Assembly (NCBI RefSeq): GCF_000814905.1
Contig: NZ_JXAG01000048.1
Span: forward strand, 62,001-126,000
DNA length: 64,000 nt
Origin: Enterobacter sp. Bisph1
Lineage (GTDB): Bacteria > Pseudomonadota > Gammaproteobacteria > Enterobacterales > Enterobacteriaceae
Direction: 5' to 3'
The stretch's first letter is position 1. Every line of letters begins with the position of its first letter. Under the pieces are notes generated by a model, which did not search any database, had not been told where the DNA came from, and worked only from the letters and a program-made list of their open reading frames with translations. Shown piece after piece: positions 43,727 to 54,181 of the stretch. A program made the position numbers and the translations under genes.

Positions 43727-46045
43727 TTACAGCGTAATGCGAATTTCACTCCCCTGAGGCGTGAGTACCACGCCCGCTTCGCTCCCCGCTTGCGTGGCGC
43801 CCTGCACGCCAGCAATCTGCGCGATATTGCGCAGGCACAGCGTCCAGTGATGGCACTCCCCTTCCGTCCGCACGGTGATAGCGCCCGCGTCGCGTGTTGC
43901 GCGCAAGCGGAAGATAACCGTACCGCTGGCGTCCGGGATTTCGCACTGTGCTTCGCGCCCCTCTTCCAGCGCAAACAGCTGGAAAGCGGTGCCTTCATGC
44001 CAGGCGTAATCCGGGCGTTGATCGTTCTCGCCCAGCGCCAGCAACGTGTTGCTGCGCACATAGACCGGCAGGCTCATAAAGTCGTGGCGCTGTTTATGCC
44101 AGCGGCTACCGCTGAGCGTGTCGTTGTGCCACAGGTGCGTCCAGCTGCCTTCCGGCAGGTAAAACTGCACATCGCCCGCCTCGCTAAACACTGGCGCGAC
44201 CAGTAGCGCATCACCGAGCATATATTGCCTGTCGAGATAATCGCATGCCGGATCGTCCGGGAAAGCGAGCATCATGGCGCGCATCATCGGTAAACCCGAC
44301 TCATGGGCCAGCGCCGCCTGGCGATAAAGGTAGGGCATCAGGCGACATTTAAGCTGGGTGAAATGGCGCACCACATCGCAGGACTCTTCATCGTAAGCCC
44401 AGGGCACGCGGTAGGATTTGCTGCCATGCAAGCGGCTATGGCTGGAGAGCAGACCGAACGCGCACCAGCGTTTGTAGACATGGGCTGGCGCGGTATTTTC
44501 AAAGCCGCCAATATCGTGGCTCCAGAAACCAAACCCGGACAAGCCAATGGATAACCCGCCGCGCAGGCTCTCCGCCATCGATTCGTAGTTGGCGTAGCAG
44601 TCGCCGCCCCAGTGCACCGGAAACTGCTGTGCGCCAACGGAGGCCGAGCGGGCAAACAGCACCGCCTCCTGTTCGCCAACGGTCTCTTTCAACACCTTCC
44701 ACACCAGTTCGTTGTAAATATAGGCGTAATGGTTGTGCATTTTCTGCGGGCATGCGCCGTTGTGCCACACCACATCGGTGGGTATACGCTCGCCGAAGTC
44801 GGTTTTGAAGCAATCCACGCCCATCGCCACCAGTTCTTTGAGTTTATCCGCATACCACCGGCAGGCTTCCGGGTTAGTGAAGTCATAAATCGCCAGCCCA
44901 GGCTGCCATTTATCCCACTGCCACAGCGAACCGTCCGCGCGTTTCAGCAAATAGCCCTTCTCTTTCAGCTCACGGAATACCGGGGATTTCTGGCCGATAT
45001 ACGGGTTGATCCAGACGCAGATTTTCAGCCCGCGCGCTTTCAGGCGTTTAATCATCCCGGCCGGGTCCGGGAAGGTCACCGGATCCCATTCGAAATCGCA
45101 CCACTGAAAAGCCTTCATCCAGAAGCAGTCGAAGTGGAACACATGCAGCGGCAGCTGGCGCTCCGCCATGCCGTCGATAAAGCTGTTCACCGTCGCTTCA
45201 TCGTAATTGGTGGTAAAGGATGTGGTGAGCCATAAGCCGAATGACCACGCAGGCGGCAGCGCCGGACGACCGGTAAAGTGCGTATAGCGGTTCAGCACCC
45301 CTTGCGGCGTTGGCCCGTCGATAACGAAATACTCCAGGTATTCGCCTTCAACGCTGAACTGCACTTTTGAGACCTTCTCCGAACCAACTTCAAATTCCAC
45401 CGCTTCCGGATGATTGACCAGCACGCCGTAGCCGCGATTGGTCAGGTAAAAGGGGATATTTTTGTACGACTGCTCGGTGCTGGTACCGCCATCGCGGTTC
45501 CAGGTTTCCACCGTCTGGCCGTTACGCACCAGTGCGGTAAAACGCTCGCCGAGGCCATAAACCGTTTCACCAACACCCAGATCCAGCCGTTCGAAAAGGT
45601 AATTGCGCCCGCTGTTATTGTCCTGCACATAACCGTTGTTTTTCAGCTGGCTACCGGTGATGCGCACGCCATCGCGCAGGAAATCGAGGGACCAGTTTTC
45701 GCCTTTACCCACGCGCACACTGAGCGAGCCGCTTTGCAGCTCGGCAAACTCTTTTGTCTCGCGTATGGCGATATTCACGTCCTGCGCAATATTAAGGGGA
45801 AAGTGCGGACCCTTATCCACCGCGCCCTGAAAATGCTCAATGCGCACGCCAATAATACCTTCCTGCGGCGAGAAAAAGCGCAGGGTAAACAGCGGGGTAT
45901 CCAGTTGCCAGGTGCGCTCGCGCACATCGCGCGGAGCGGCATACACCACCATTTCGTTGCCCTGCTGCTCAACGTCAAATACCTGAACCGGCTGAATCAA
46001 CGTTAATCCGGGCTGGATAAGCCAGTTGCCGTCACTGATTTTCAT
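43727..46045 (-). CDS. yicI: alpha-xylosidase
   Basis: 772 residues from the ATG at 46045, the same length as E. coli YicI. A GH31 enzyme that removes alpha-xylosyl units, e.g. from isoprimeverose. The nucleophile Asp is in [14 protein letters not shown] near residue 416; the N-terminal beta-sandwich and the FDCFWMK loop are present. It is 10 bases downstream of the transporter gene yicJ and forms an operon with it. Confidence 0.96.
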   Translation of the reverse strand: MKISDGNWLIQPGLTLIQPVQVFDVEQQGNEMVVYAAPRDVRERTWQLDTPLFTLRFFSPQEGIIGVRIEHFQGAVDKGPHFPLNIAQDVNIAIRETKEFAELQSGSLSVRVGKGENWSLDFLRDGVRITGSQLKNNGYVQDNNSGRNYLFERLDLGVGETVYGLGERFTALVRNGQTVETWNRDGGTSTEQSYKNIPFYLTNRGYGVLVNHPEAVEFEVGSEKVSKVQFSVEGEYLEYFVIDGPTPQGVLNRYTHFTGRPALPPAWSFGLWLTTSFTTNYDEATVNSFIDGMAERQLPLHVFHFDCFWMKAFQWCDFEWDPVTFPDPAGMIKRLKARGLKICVWINPYIGQKSPVFRELKEKGYLLKRADGSLWQWDKWQPGLAIYDFTNPEACRWYADKLKELVAMGVDCFKTDFGERIPTDVVWHNGACPQKMHNHYAYIYNELVWKVLKETVGEQEAVLFARSASVGAQQFPVHWGGDCYANYESMAESLRGGLSIGLSGFGFWSHDIGGFENTAPAHVYKRWCAFGLLSSHSRLHGSKSYRVPWAYDEESCDVVRHFTQLKCRLMPYLYRQAALAHESGLPMMRAMMLAFPDDPACDYLDRQYMLGDALLVAPVFSEAGDVQFYLPEGSWTHLWHNDTLSGSRWHKQRHDFMSLPVYVRSNTLLALGENDQRPDYAWHEGTAFQLFALEEGREAQCEIPDASGTVIFRLRATRDAGAITVRTEGECHHWTLCLRNIAQIAGVQGATQAGSEAGVVLTPQGSEIRITL

Positions 46046-46055
46046 GGAATCCTCC

Positions 46056-47447
46056 TTACAGTAATTCTTCCCGCGCAGAAACATGGCCAACGCCTTGTTG
46101 GCCGCGGCGTTCTCCGCGTGCCAGTTGCGCCATAATGGATTTCAAATACGGTGTTTTCAGGCTGTAGTAGCGTTTGGCGATAAAGGCGCTCAGCAGATAG
46201 CAGACGGCGGGGACCAGCGTGAACAGCGCAATAATGATGCTGATGGTGGTGCTGTTCTGGCTCTGGGCTGCGGCATTGTACCCGCCTCCGGCCAGCGCCC
46301 AGCCGATCAGCGCGCCGCCGATGGCGAGACCGAGTTTCAATACAAACAGCGTACCGGCAAAGCTGATGCCGGTGAGGCGCTTGCCGTTGCACCATTCGCC
46401 GTAATCAACGGTGTCGGACATCATCACCCACTGAATGGGCGTCACCAGCTGGTGCAGCACACCAATGGCGAAGATAAAGATAAACATGGTAACGCTGGCC
46501 TGAATCGGCACGAAGAACATGGCAACGCTCAGCACAGTGAGCGCAGCGTTGGTCCACCAGAAGATGGTGACTTTGCATTTCCAGTCCGTCAGCGGTTTCG
46601 CCAGCGCGCTACCGATCAAGTTGCCGACGCAGTAAGTGGTGAGGAAAGCGGTGAAAATCGCGGCATTACCCATGATCCAGGTGACGTAATACATCATCGC
46701 TCCGCCGCGCACGCATACCGCGAGGATATTAAGGATGGTCAGCAGGCCCACGATGCGCCACTGGTCGTTTTGCCAGATATCCCGCAGGTCTTCACGTATA
46801 GCAGTCGTGCTCGGCGGCACCTGAATGCGCTCTTTGGTGGTGAAGAAGCAGAACGCCAGCATCATAAAGGCGACCACCGAGAGCACTGCGATACCGCCCT
46901 GGAAGCCGAAGACTTTGTCATCGCCACCGATCAGTTTTACCAGCGGCATCATCAGCACCGTGGAGAGCATGCCGCCCGCCGTTGCCAGCACGAAGCGCCA
47001 GGACTGCAACGAAATGCGTTGCTGCGGGTCGTTGGTGATCACGCCGCCAAGAGCGCAGTAAGGAATGTTAACCACGGTGTAAAGCAGGGTGAGTAACGTA
47101 TAAGTGACAGCGGCATAGATCATTTTGCCGTTCAGGCTGAGATCCGGCGTGCTATAGGCGAGAACGCAGACAATGCCGAAGGGCAGCGCACCGAAGATAA
47201 TCCATGGGCGGAATTTCCCCCATCGGCTGCGGGTGCGGTCGGCAAGCAGCCCCATACAGGGATCGGAAATGGCGTCTAAGGCGCGCGCCAGCAGAAACAT
47301 GGTGCCAACAAAGCCGGCGGGGATGCCGAAGATATCGGTATAGAAGAACATCATGTACAGCATTACGTTATCAAAGACGATATGGCTGGCGGCATCGCCC
47401 ATTCCGTAGCCAATCTTTTCTTTCACCGAAATAATCTGACTGTCCAT
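46056..47447 (-). CDS. yicJ: GPH-family sugar:cation symporter YicJ
   Basis: 463 residues from the ATG at 47447, just after a purine-rich site; a longer frame to 47582 is unlikely. Twelve membrane segments. The N-terminus ([19 protein letters not shown]) and the loop [14 protein letters not shown] are family signatures. It probably imports the alpha-xyloside split by YicI. The 289 bases upstream to selC hold its promoter. Confidence 0.93.
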   Translation of the reverse strand: MDSQIISVKEKIGYGMGDAASHIVFDNVMLYMMFFYTDIFGIPAGFVGTMFLLARALDAISDPCMGLLADRTRSRWGKFRPWIIFGALPFGIVCVLAYSTPDLSLNGKMIYAAVTYTLLTLLYTVVNIPYCALGGVITNDPQQRISLQSWRFVLATAGGMLSTVLMMPLVKLIGGDDKVFGFQGGIAVLSVVAFMMLAFCFFTTKERIQVPPSTTAIREDLRDIWQNDQWRIVGLLTILNILAVCVRGGAMMYYVTWIMGNAAIFTAFLTTYCVGNLIGSALAKPLTDWKCKVTIFWWTNAALTVLSVAMFFVPIQASVTMFIFIFAIGVLHQLVTPIQWVMMSDTVDYGEWCNGKRLTGISFAGTLFVLKLGLAIGGALIGWALAGGGYNAAAQSQNSTTISIIIALFTLVPAVCYLLSAFIAKRYYSLKTPYLKSIMAQLARGERRGQQGVGHVSAREELL

Positions 47448-47699
47448 TTTTGTTTCCTTTACGCATGAAAAATACGCAAAAAGCGGTATCTTTCGTTGTA
47501 AACGATTGGTTTTCAGCCGGGTATTGCGAATTCTGGTTATCGAATTACGTTTCTTCTTTTCTGTGATCGCGGTTGTTTTCACGCAGGCAAAAATGCTAAG
47601 TCTTGGAAAAAATAGGGATTTATCCTAAACCGGCTTTTGTGGTGGAAGCACAATGCGAAAAATTCTGAGAAGAGTGTGTGGTAAATGTATGAAAGTAGC

Positions 47700-47705
47700 T
47701 ATAAT
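47700..47705 (+). promoter_or_regulatory. -10 element of the selC promoter
   Basis: A perfect TATAAT 31 bases before the tRNA 5' end, followed by a GC-rich discriminator (GCGCCCC). No good -35 match is seen at the 17-base spacing. It resembles stable RNA promoters. Confidence 0.6.
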
Positions 47706-47736
47706 GCGCCCCGCCTCCATGTAGCAATGCAGGCGC

Positions 47737-47831
47737 GGAAGATCGTCATCTCCGGTGAGGTGGCTGGACTTCAAATCCAGTTGGGGCCGCCAGCGGTCCC
47801 GGGCAGGTTCGACTCCTGTGATCTTCCGCCA
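47737..47831 (+). tRNA. selC: tRNA-Sec (UCA)
   Basis: 95 bases with encoded CCA. The 5' GGAAGATC pairs with GATCTTCC at the 3' end (long Sec acceptor stem), the anticodon loop reads ACTTCAAAT with anticodon TCA, and a long variable arm follows. It inserts selenocysteine at UGA. The last 20 bases form part of an island attachment repeat and remain intact. Confidence 0.98.
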
Positions 47832-47840
47832 ATTTGCTTC
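47812..47840 (+). repeat. left attachment repeat (attL) of the selC island
   Basis: 29 bases, from ACTCCTGTGATCTTCC through GCCAATTTGCTTC, covering the last 20 bases of selC plus nine more. Perfectly repeated at 58094-58122. Confidence 0.93.
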
Positions 47841-47980
47841 CCTATCCGCCCTTTTATTACTAAAAAACAAAAAGTTAAAATAATTATCGTCGATATGTGA
47901 CTATAGTCGGTTTCTGAAATCCGCTTAAAAAATGTATATTAATATGTACAGGATGTCGTGGCTAACACAGGGCTATACAT

Positions 47981-48037
47981 ATGGCACTCACAAATCCTGA
48001 GGTAAAGCGGGCTCGACCTACAGGAAAAGTTAACTAA
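47981..48037 (+). pseudogene. relic of a P4-type integrase N-terminus
   Basis: The frame MALTNPEVKRARPTGKVN-stop starts 149 bases after selC and reads away from it, as the integrase gene of selC islands does. MALTDxxVRxAKPTGK is the usual start of such integrases. Sequence after codon 18 shows no further homology, so the rest of the gene has been deleted and replaced by the cargo. Confidence 0.6.
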
Positions 48038-48135
48038 TTTTTCATGGTTGAAAAGAACATGTATTATAGAATCAACAAGTGATAAAAATATGCACATTCC
48101 ATTATTTAAATGGCATTGATAAATAGGATGACTAT

Positions 48136-49881
48136 ATGGAGAAAGATAACTACAGAGATGAACTAATCCAAGCATATAAGTCTAAATCACTCTTTGAAAA
48201 AATTACCCAGATATATTTAGCCGAAATTAGATCAAGCTCTAAAATTCTACCAACTCTACTTGCGGAGATACATAATGAAAAATTATTGGATTTAAATAAA
48301 TTTTTTCAAATCCTAGATACTGAAAGCAATAAACGAGATCTTTATATTTTATTCAATACTTATTCATTAGCATTACCGATGATGTCATGCTCAATAGAAG
48401 ATGTATTAATAACAATAGAACAACTAAATAAGAAAAACAAATCTTCCATTGACATTCACGATGGCATTTACAACTTTTGTAAACACGATTTGCTCTATGC
48501 TCAACAAGGGCTCTATTATATTAAGGAAAACCCTGAGAATTTAACATCGTACATCTCATCGGTCATTTCCTCAGCAAATAGTCATGATCCGACATGGTGT
48601 CTTTCTCAGACACAAAGCTTGATAAGCAGTAGCGATCACTCTATTAGGTCTCAAGCTTATTGGACAATAGGCAGGCTACAGTTAACAAATGAATGTGATA
48701 TTATTTTAGCCAAATCGTTACTTAACGCCTCAAGTGATAACGAAGATAACAATATTGCTAATATAAACTTACTCAGAGCGCTCATTAATTTTGGGAAAAA
48801 TCATAGCCAATGTTGGCATGATATAAAGAATAGCATTTCACATATTTTACACAAAAATGATGATGACATCTTAACTAGCGCAGCACAACAATGTCTTTGG
48901 GAATTTCAAAAAATCCCTAACGATATTTTCCATTTATTACTTGATGCCGTTAAAAAAAACCCACTAAAATCTGAAGCATTAAATAGTATCGACTTACTAT
49001 TTATTGATTTAATTAAAAATAATCAACACGATTTAGCAATAGCTTTGTTGGAAGATATTTTAGCAAAAAATAACAATATCGGAATTACAAGCTTTGACTC
49101 CTTTAATCATTACCTCATTAAAGAAAACAATACTCTTTTTTGTAAGTTGGTAACTAAATGGTTGTTATCAGGAAAAAACCAGTTGTGCCGAAGCGTATTA
49201 GATTTATTTAATAATATTCATGATGAAATACTTGAATCTCATGTTGATAAAGAATTATGTGCCGATCTATCTGAAAATATCAAACTTTACCTTTCAAGAA
49301 AAATTATTGGCTGGTTGATTACCAAACCAACGGATGTATTTACACTTATATCATCTGTTTACGTAATCTCGTCGCATCAACTACAAAACAAACTTGAGGA
49401 TCTTTTATTCGACCCACTGTTTATTAATTACCCACGTGATTTAGGGAAATATTTAGAAATTAGAAAAGAAAAAGAGGGTGATAATTCTTTGATTGCCTTG
49501 ATCCATAATCTAGAAATTAGAATGAAAAACTATGTAAATGGATATGAGCAAGTTTACTCTATAAAAGAATTAAAAACCCCTGATAACAATCGACATCTAT
49601 ACTGGAAAATGTCAGATAGACTAATGCAGAAGGCAAAAAATAATGGTCCTAAATCGATATTTGAAGATATGTTTAATATTAAACACCTTCTTTATGGGAA
49701 TAGCTCAATTTACTATATGCATAGCTCAACCAATGAAAAACCGCAAAGGACAGAAACCCCTATGCACACTTTCTCTTATTCATCAGAAATACCTAACATG
49801 GATATAATTGATCCATTTAACTTTAATTATCGCTTGCTTAGATTCAGGATTGAAAGGATCGAAGATGAAATTAATAATTAA
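48136..49881 (+). CDS. large helical-repeat protein of unknown function, first gene of a two-gene module
   Basis: 581 residues, starting after AGGATG. AT-rich, with no signal peptide or membrane segment. Secondary structure looks almost wholly helical, with repeated Leu-rich amphipathic stretches through residues 10-430 as in HEAT/ARM-type scaffolds, e.g. around SDHSIRSQAYWTIGRLQL (near 167). No catalytic motif seen. Its last 17 bases overlap the start of the next gene, so the two are translationally coupled and probably act together. Not recognised; a sensor or scaffold for the partner is an inference. Confidence 0.75.
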   Translation: MEKDNYRDELIQAYKSKSLFEKITQIYLAEIRSSSKILPTLLAEIHNEKLLDLNKFFQILDTESNKRDLYILFNTYSLALPMMSCSIEDVLITIEQLNKKNKSSIDIHDGIYNFCKHDLLYAQQGLYYIKENPENLTSYISSVISSANSHDPTWCLSQTQSLISSSDHSIRSQAYWTIGRLQLTNECDIILAKSLLNASSDNEDNNIANINLLRALINFGKNHSQCWHDIKNSISHILHKNDDDILTSAAQQCLWEFQKIPNDIFHLLLDAVKKNPLKSEALNSIDLLFIDLIKNNQHDLAIALLEDILAKNNNIGITSFDSFNHYLIKENNTLFCKLVTKWLLSGKNQLCRSVLDLFNNIHDEILESHVDKELCADLSENIKLYLSRKIIGWLITKPTDVFTLISSVYVISSHQLQNKLEDLLFDPLFINYPRDLGKYLEIRKEKEGDNSLIALIHNLEIRMKNYVNGYEQVYSIKELKTPDNNRHLYWKMSDRLMQKAKNNGPKSIFEDMFNIKHLLYGNSSIYYMHSSTNEKPQRTETPMHTFSYSSEIPNMDIIDPFNFNYRLLRFRIERIEDEINN

Positions 49882-51589
49882 ACAATATCTTTCTTCGCTA
49901 AAAGAACGCAGTGAGCTTGACATTATACTACCAAGTTTATTGAGCCATATGGGACTTAATGTCTTTGCCAGGCCTATACGTGGCACTAATGAATATGGTG
50001 TTGATATTGCTGCCGTTGGTAAAATTAATCAGGATAAAGAATGCGTTTATTTATTCTCTGTGAAATCAGGGAATTTAACACGATCTACTTGGCACAGTGG
50101 TACAACTGATCAAACTCTGCGCCCCTCATTAGAAAGTATTTTAGATTCGTACATTCCACACCGTCTCCCCCCTGAACATAGAAACAAACCTGTCGTAATC
50201 TGTTTATGCTTCGGTGGTGATATCCAAACAAATGTTAGGCAAGAAGTAACTGGATTTACCAATAAGTATACTACCAATAATATTTCTTTTGAAGAATGGA
50301 ATGGCGATAAATTATCAGATCTTATTATAGAACATCTCTTAAATGAGGATTTATTACCTAAAAATTGGCAATCATTACTAAGAAAATCAATAGCATTGCT
50401 TGATGAACCTTATTCATCTCATCAAAATTTCAGGCAGTTAGTTTTAGAAATATCTAGAACTATCGGAGAAAATGATAAATCACAAGTAACTCTTATTAAT
50501 ACGATAAATATTTGTTTATGGATTTTATATTCCTGGTGCAGAGATGAAGATAATATTGAATCAGCATATTTATCTGCCGAATCAGCAATACTCTATGTTT
50601 GGGACGTGCTCAAAAAAAACTTTACTTTAAAGCAAAAAACCTCTTTCGATGAATTAATTTCGACATATCAAAAAATAACAGAAGAGTATGTACAAAAATG
50701 CATACTACCATTTTGCAAAAATCTGCATGCTATATCTAGAGGCATCAATACCCAATGTTCTATTGATATAAACTTAAAGCTCTTCGACATTCTTGGTAGA
50801 GTTGCTATGCATGGCGAATGGTTACTCTATAGATTACAGAAATCGCACATTGCTTTTCCTCCTTCTGAAGGTGAAAATCAAGAGCAACTTGAGATTAGAA
50901 GTCAAATCGAAAGGATTTCAAAAACAATTCAAGAACTTGTTTCTAACAATCCTTTGTTGTTATCACCCTTCAAAGATGATCAAGCTATAGATATAAGTCT
51001 TGCAGCACACGTTTTATTACAGAACTCAAATAATGAAATTTTCCTACAAGGCTGGATAAAAAACCTGGCTGACAGAATAATGTTTTCATATAAAGCCAAT
51101 ATACCATCTATCTATATGCACGCTACTACGCTGACAAATTACGATGAAATTTTAGAATATAAGAATGACGATAACCATAAATTATTGCGAGAGAAATATA
51201 CTCAAGGAAGCATCCTATATCCTACATTAATGATGCTTGCAGAAATACTCATAAAACCAAAATTCAAAGAAGACATAGTTGAGTTTTGCAATGAAAATCT
51301 TAAACATTGCACTTTACAATTCTGGTTTCCGAATCACACCTCAGAAAACTATTATTATAATAATAATGAAATACATGGTTCCTCCTTTTCAGAGATTACG
51401 GAAACACAGTATTTTTCCCTCCAAAGCATCTTAATGGAATGTAAAAGTAGTTCAATTGATAAGTTATCTGCAATAAAACATGGATATGCCCCACTGTTAC
51501 TTTTAGCCTCCAGACATTATCGCTACCCTGTTCCACTTCATTTCTTTACAACTATTATTGAAGATACTCTGGATAACAATAAATTGTAA
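49865..51589 (+). CDS. protein with N-terminal Mrr-like nuclease domain (degenerate), second gene of a two-gene module
   Basis: 574 residues from the ATG at 49865, which has AAAGGA upstream; the frame from 49808 lies inside the partner gene. N-terminal domain: ELDIILPSLLSHMGL, then GVDIAAVG near residue 45 and YLFSVKSGNLTRSTW near 62, the pattern D ... (Q/E)xK of Mrr/PD-(D/E)XK enzymes, but with Ser at the Gln/Glu position. The remaining ~400 residues are helical and not recognised. The domain, the coupling and the island setting suggest an anti-phage effector. Activity is uncertain because of the Ser change. Confidence 0.7.
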   Translation: MKLIIKQYLSSLKERSELDIILPSLLSHMGLNVFARPIRGTNEYGVDIAAVGKINQDKECVYLFSVKSGNLTRSTWHSGTTDQTLRPSLESILDSYIPHRLPPEHRNKPVVICLCFGGDIQTNVRQEVTGFTNKYTTNNISFEEWNGDKLSDLIIEHLLNEDLLPKNWQSLLRKSIALLDEPYSSHQNFRQLVLEISRTIGENDKSQVTLINTINICLWILYSWCRDEDNIESAYLSAESAILYVWDVLKKNFTLKQKTSFDELISTYQKITEEYVQKCILPFCKNLHAISRGINTQCSIDINLKLFDILGRVAMHGEWLLYRLQKSHIAFPPSEGENQEQLEIRSQIERISKTIQELVSNNPLLLSPFKDDQAIDISLAAHVLLQNSNNEIFLQGWIKNLADRIMFSYKANIPSIYMHATTLTNYDEILEYKNDDNHKLLREKYTQGSILYPTLMMLAEILIKPKFKEDIVEFCNENLKHCTLQFWFPNHTSENYYYNNNEIHGSSFSEITETQYFSLQSILMECKSSSIDKLSAIKHGYAPLLLLASRHYRYPVPLHFFTTIIEDTLDNNKL

Positions 51590-51725
51590 CATTCTAATCT
51601 TCATTTTTTTAAGCCGTACAATTGTCATAAGTTGGCGGTTTTTAACACTCAAACTATAACTTTAATATGATAGGATTAAATTAATAATGATAGAGCTATT
51701 CCGAACTGAATGATAAGGAGAGTTT

Positions 51726-52256
51726 ATGATTCACGAGTCAAGTTATTGGAAGAATGATCTTTTAAAACGGGCTAACCGATTAGCGCTGAGATTGATTCAA
51801 ACCAGATGGGGAGAAAAGAATTTTTATACTATAGAAAAAGAAATATTTATTTGTTTTTATTCCATCCGCGAATTAATATAATCCCAAAAAGTATCTGACT
51901 CCATAAAACAAAAAAATATGTACTTAAAGAATTTCTCTATAATAGAAATCATGGCTCTATTATAGATCCTTATAAGTTAACAGATTATTCTTTCAATAAA
52001 GTAAACACATCAAAAAACAGCATAGCATCATTATGCAATCAATTTATCCACAGTTATCACTTCGTTCCATTTATTCCTAACGGTAAAAAATTTTATTGGT
52101 GTATTCTTCAACTCTGACTATAAACGGGCAACAGGTCTATATTTTATAACTTTGTTTGATATTGTAGACATTTTTAGATGTGTAGGTAAAAATCATCCAT
52201 CATCTATGCATGTTATGCGCACTCAAAATGGAAAAATCATCACAGAAATAGAATGA
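51726..52256 (+). pseudogene. decayed hypothetical gene
   Basis: A 51-residue frame opens at 51726 after GGAG (IHESSYWKNDLLKRANRL ... FYSIRELI) and stops at 51881. The protein resumes in another frame (SIIDPYKLTDYSFNKVNTSK ... HFVPFIPNG) and then returns to the first (GVFFNSDYKRATGLYFITL ... GKIITEIE) to a TGA at 52254. At least two compensating indels have split a gene of about 175 codons. It follows the two-gene module and may once have belonged to it. Not recognised. Confidence 0.6.
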
Positions 52257-52367
52257 ATGAGTTAATATGAATGATATTTATCATATCTAAGTTGAATAGG
52301 TGTACTATAGCCTGAAAAGTAAAAATTAACAGGCTATATTTCAACAAGAAAGGTGATAACTGATGAT

Positions 52368-54107
52368 TTAATGATCGCAAATTTCTTTCAGATACTTAAT
52401 GATCGGTACTTTATGAATATCGACATGCCCTAAATTTGGCTTTAAAATTTGCTTCCAGTATAGATTTGCGTTATAAGGTTTACTCTTGTCACTTGTTTGA
52501 ACAAAACGCAACTCTTCAGGGACACAATCATTTTGATGTGCAGGCTCGAATGTTGTCGAATGAACTCTTAATATACCAACAAAATTTTTATTTTTAGACT
52601 TATCTAGTTGATATTGTTCAGAAATTGTTTTTTGAATCCCTTTATCAAAAAAAGGACATCCATCAACGTCATGACTAATAATAGTAGCTTGATCAGTATC
52701 AAATATGGCATGGTATTTAATATTAAATTTAGAAAATATTTTCTGATAAAAAGGAATATTATTTACTGTGCCACAGTTCATTATAAATATATTTTTATTA
52801 ATTTGTTGTTCCTGTAAATAGGCTCTTGAGATAATTTCCTCTGTAGGCCCTTCGATAAGTACTACCTCATCAGCATAAAATGATTCGCACATAAATGGAT
52901 TGAACCTAAGAACCTCATACATTTCTTGTTTGAGCTCTTCATCTGTTTTTATATCTTTTGCTTCTTTTAAAAAAGAATCGTTTATTTGGAATATTTTAGT
53001 CCCGTTACTGGTTTTAACAAGTCTAATTATTGAAGATTTTGGTTTCGATATGTCGATCATTGTTGGTGAATGGGAAGCACATAGCACCTGATAAGGTAAA
53101 TCTTCAGTACTTACTTGATAAATTAGCTCCCTTAACTCCTTAACCATTTTTGGATAAAGGAAAAGCTCTGGCTCCTCAAAAAGAACCATATAATCTTTCC
53201 TACCAGCCCTCCTTTCGAATTTTTCAGCTACATCTTTCATTAACAATAAAGTGAAAATAGCCGTGCGAATTGTTCCATGCCCTACACTATTGTGTGAACA
53301 AGGAATTTCATCATCTCTTTCTCCATCAATTGTAGTCTTGACAAACTCTATATCAAATTCTTTCCCAAGTTTGTTTTCTGTCCAAGCTAATCGTTCTTTT
53401 ATATCTTTAAATGCTACACGAGTATCATCAAATATTTTCTTAAAATAATTATTTACTGAATCTTGATAAGATGCAATAGTTTCTGTGTTATACATTTTAT
53501 CTTGAAGTTCTTTTATTTTAGCCCTAGCATCTTCTAATTCCTGAAGTTCAGCAACTTTCAAAGTACTTTCGGCCATGGTTTTTAATATTTCATTTAATGT
53601 CTTCTTAGCTTCCTCTTCTGTAGGCATTGCTTTAATAAATATGGGTTTTGGCATACACGACTGAAAGACCCTATGCAACCCTATAGAGGCATACCCAATT
53701 TCTTCATAAGAATTTTTTTCATAATCGAATGTGTAATTTTTGACTTTTACTTTTCCCTTTTCAAGGAACCATATTTTCTTTATTCTTATATTATTATTAA
53801 CTGCATATTTTTTATAACTTTCCTTTTGTTTAGGTGCGTTCGTTTCTATCCTATCTCGATCTAGTGCATCGAGCTCAACCTCTAACTCAAATTCTATACT
53901 ATTTTGTAAGTTTTTCCTGTAAAAATCATCTTTAGAAGGTTCCTCATCATTATAAAAAAATTCGTATGCTTTGAGAAAACTTGATTTCCCTGCATTGTTC
54001 TGGCCATATATAAACAGCGTATTTGTGTCCTTGAATATTATTTTGTTTATATCAAGGCCTCCAGATATTCCACGAAAATTATTAACTGAAAAGAAGGTTA
54101 TTTTCAT
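52368..54107 (-). CDS. OLD-family ATPase/TOPRIM nuclease
   Basis: 579 residues from the ATG at 54107. N-terminal ABC-type ATPase with Walker A FIYGQNNAGKSSFLKAYEFF (in part) near residue 32, and a Walker B-like segment YMVLFEEPELFLYPKMV near residue 309. The C-terminal TOPRIM domain has the catalytic Glu in VVLIEGPTEE near residue 418 and the DxD in HAIFDTDQAT near residue 460. OLD proteins are phage-defence nucleases. No UvrD-type helicase partner (as in Gabija) is adjacent, so a stand-alone class 1 OLD is likely. The ORF upstream is divergent. Confidence 0.85.
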   Translation of the reverse strand: MKITFFSVNNFRGISGGLDINKIIFKDTNTLFIYGQNNAGKSSFLKAYEFFYNDEEPSKDDFYRKNLQNSIEFELEVELDALDRDRIETNAPKQKESYKKYAVNNNIRIKKIWFLEKGKVKVKNYTFDYEKNSYEEIGYASIGLHRVFQSCMPKPIFIKAMPTEEEAKKTLNEILKTMAESTLKVAELQELEDARAKIKELQDKMYNTETIASYQDSVNNYFKKIFDDTRVAFKDIKERLAWTENKLGKEFDIEFVKTTIDGERDDEIPCSHNSVGHGTIRTAIFTLLLMKDVAEKFERRAGRKDYMVLFEEPELFLYPKMVKELRELIYQVSTEDLPYQVLCASHSPTMIDISKPKSSIIRLVKTSNGTKIFQINDSFLKEAKDIKTDEELKQEMYEVLRFNPFMCESFYADEVVLIEGPTEEIISRAYLQEQQINKNIFIMNCGTVNNIPFYQKIFSKFNIKYHAIFDTDQATIISHDVDGCPFFDKGIQKTISEQYQLDKSKNKNFVGILRVHSTTFEPAHQNDCVPEELRFVQTSDKSKPYNANLYWKQILKPNLGHVDIHKVPIIKYLKEICDH

Positions 54108-54181
54108 CTTAATGCCTTGTGTTAGTAAAAACACAACAATAGCAATTAATAGAATTTGTTAAATGTCCTATTTTCAAATAG

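Noticed and set aside
52368-54107. Gabija or retron-type assignment for the OLD-family gene
   Set aside because: No UvrD-like helicase or reverse transcriptase is encoded beside it.
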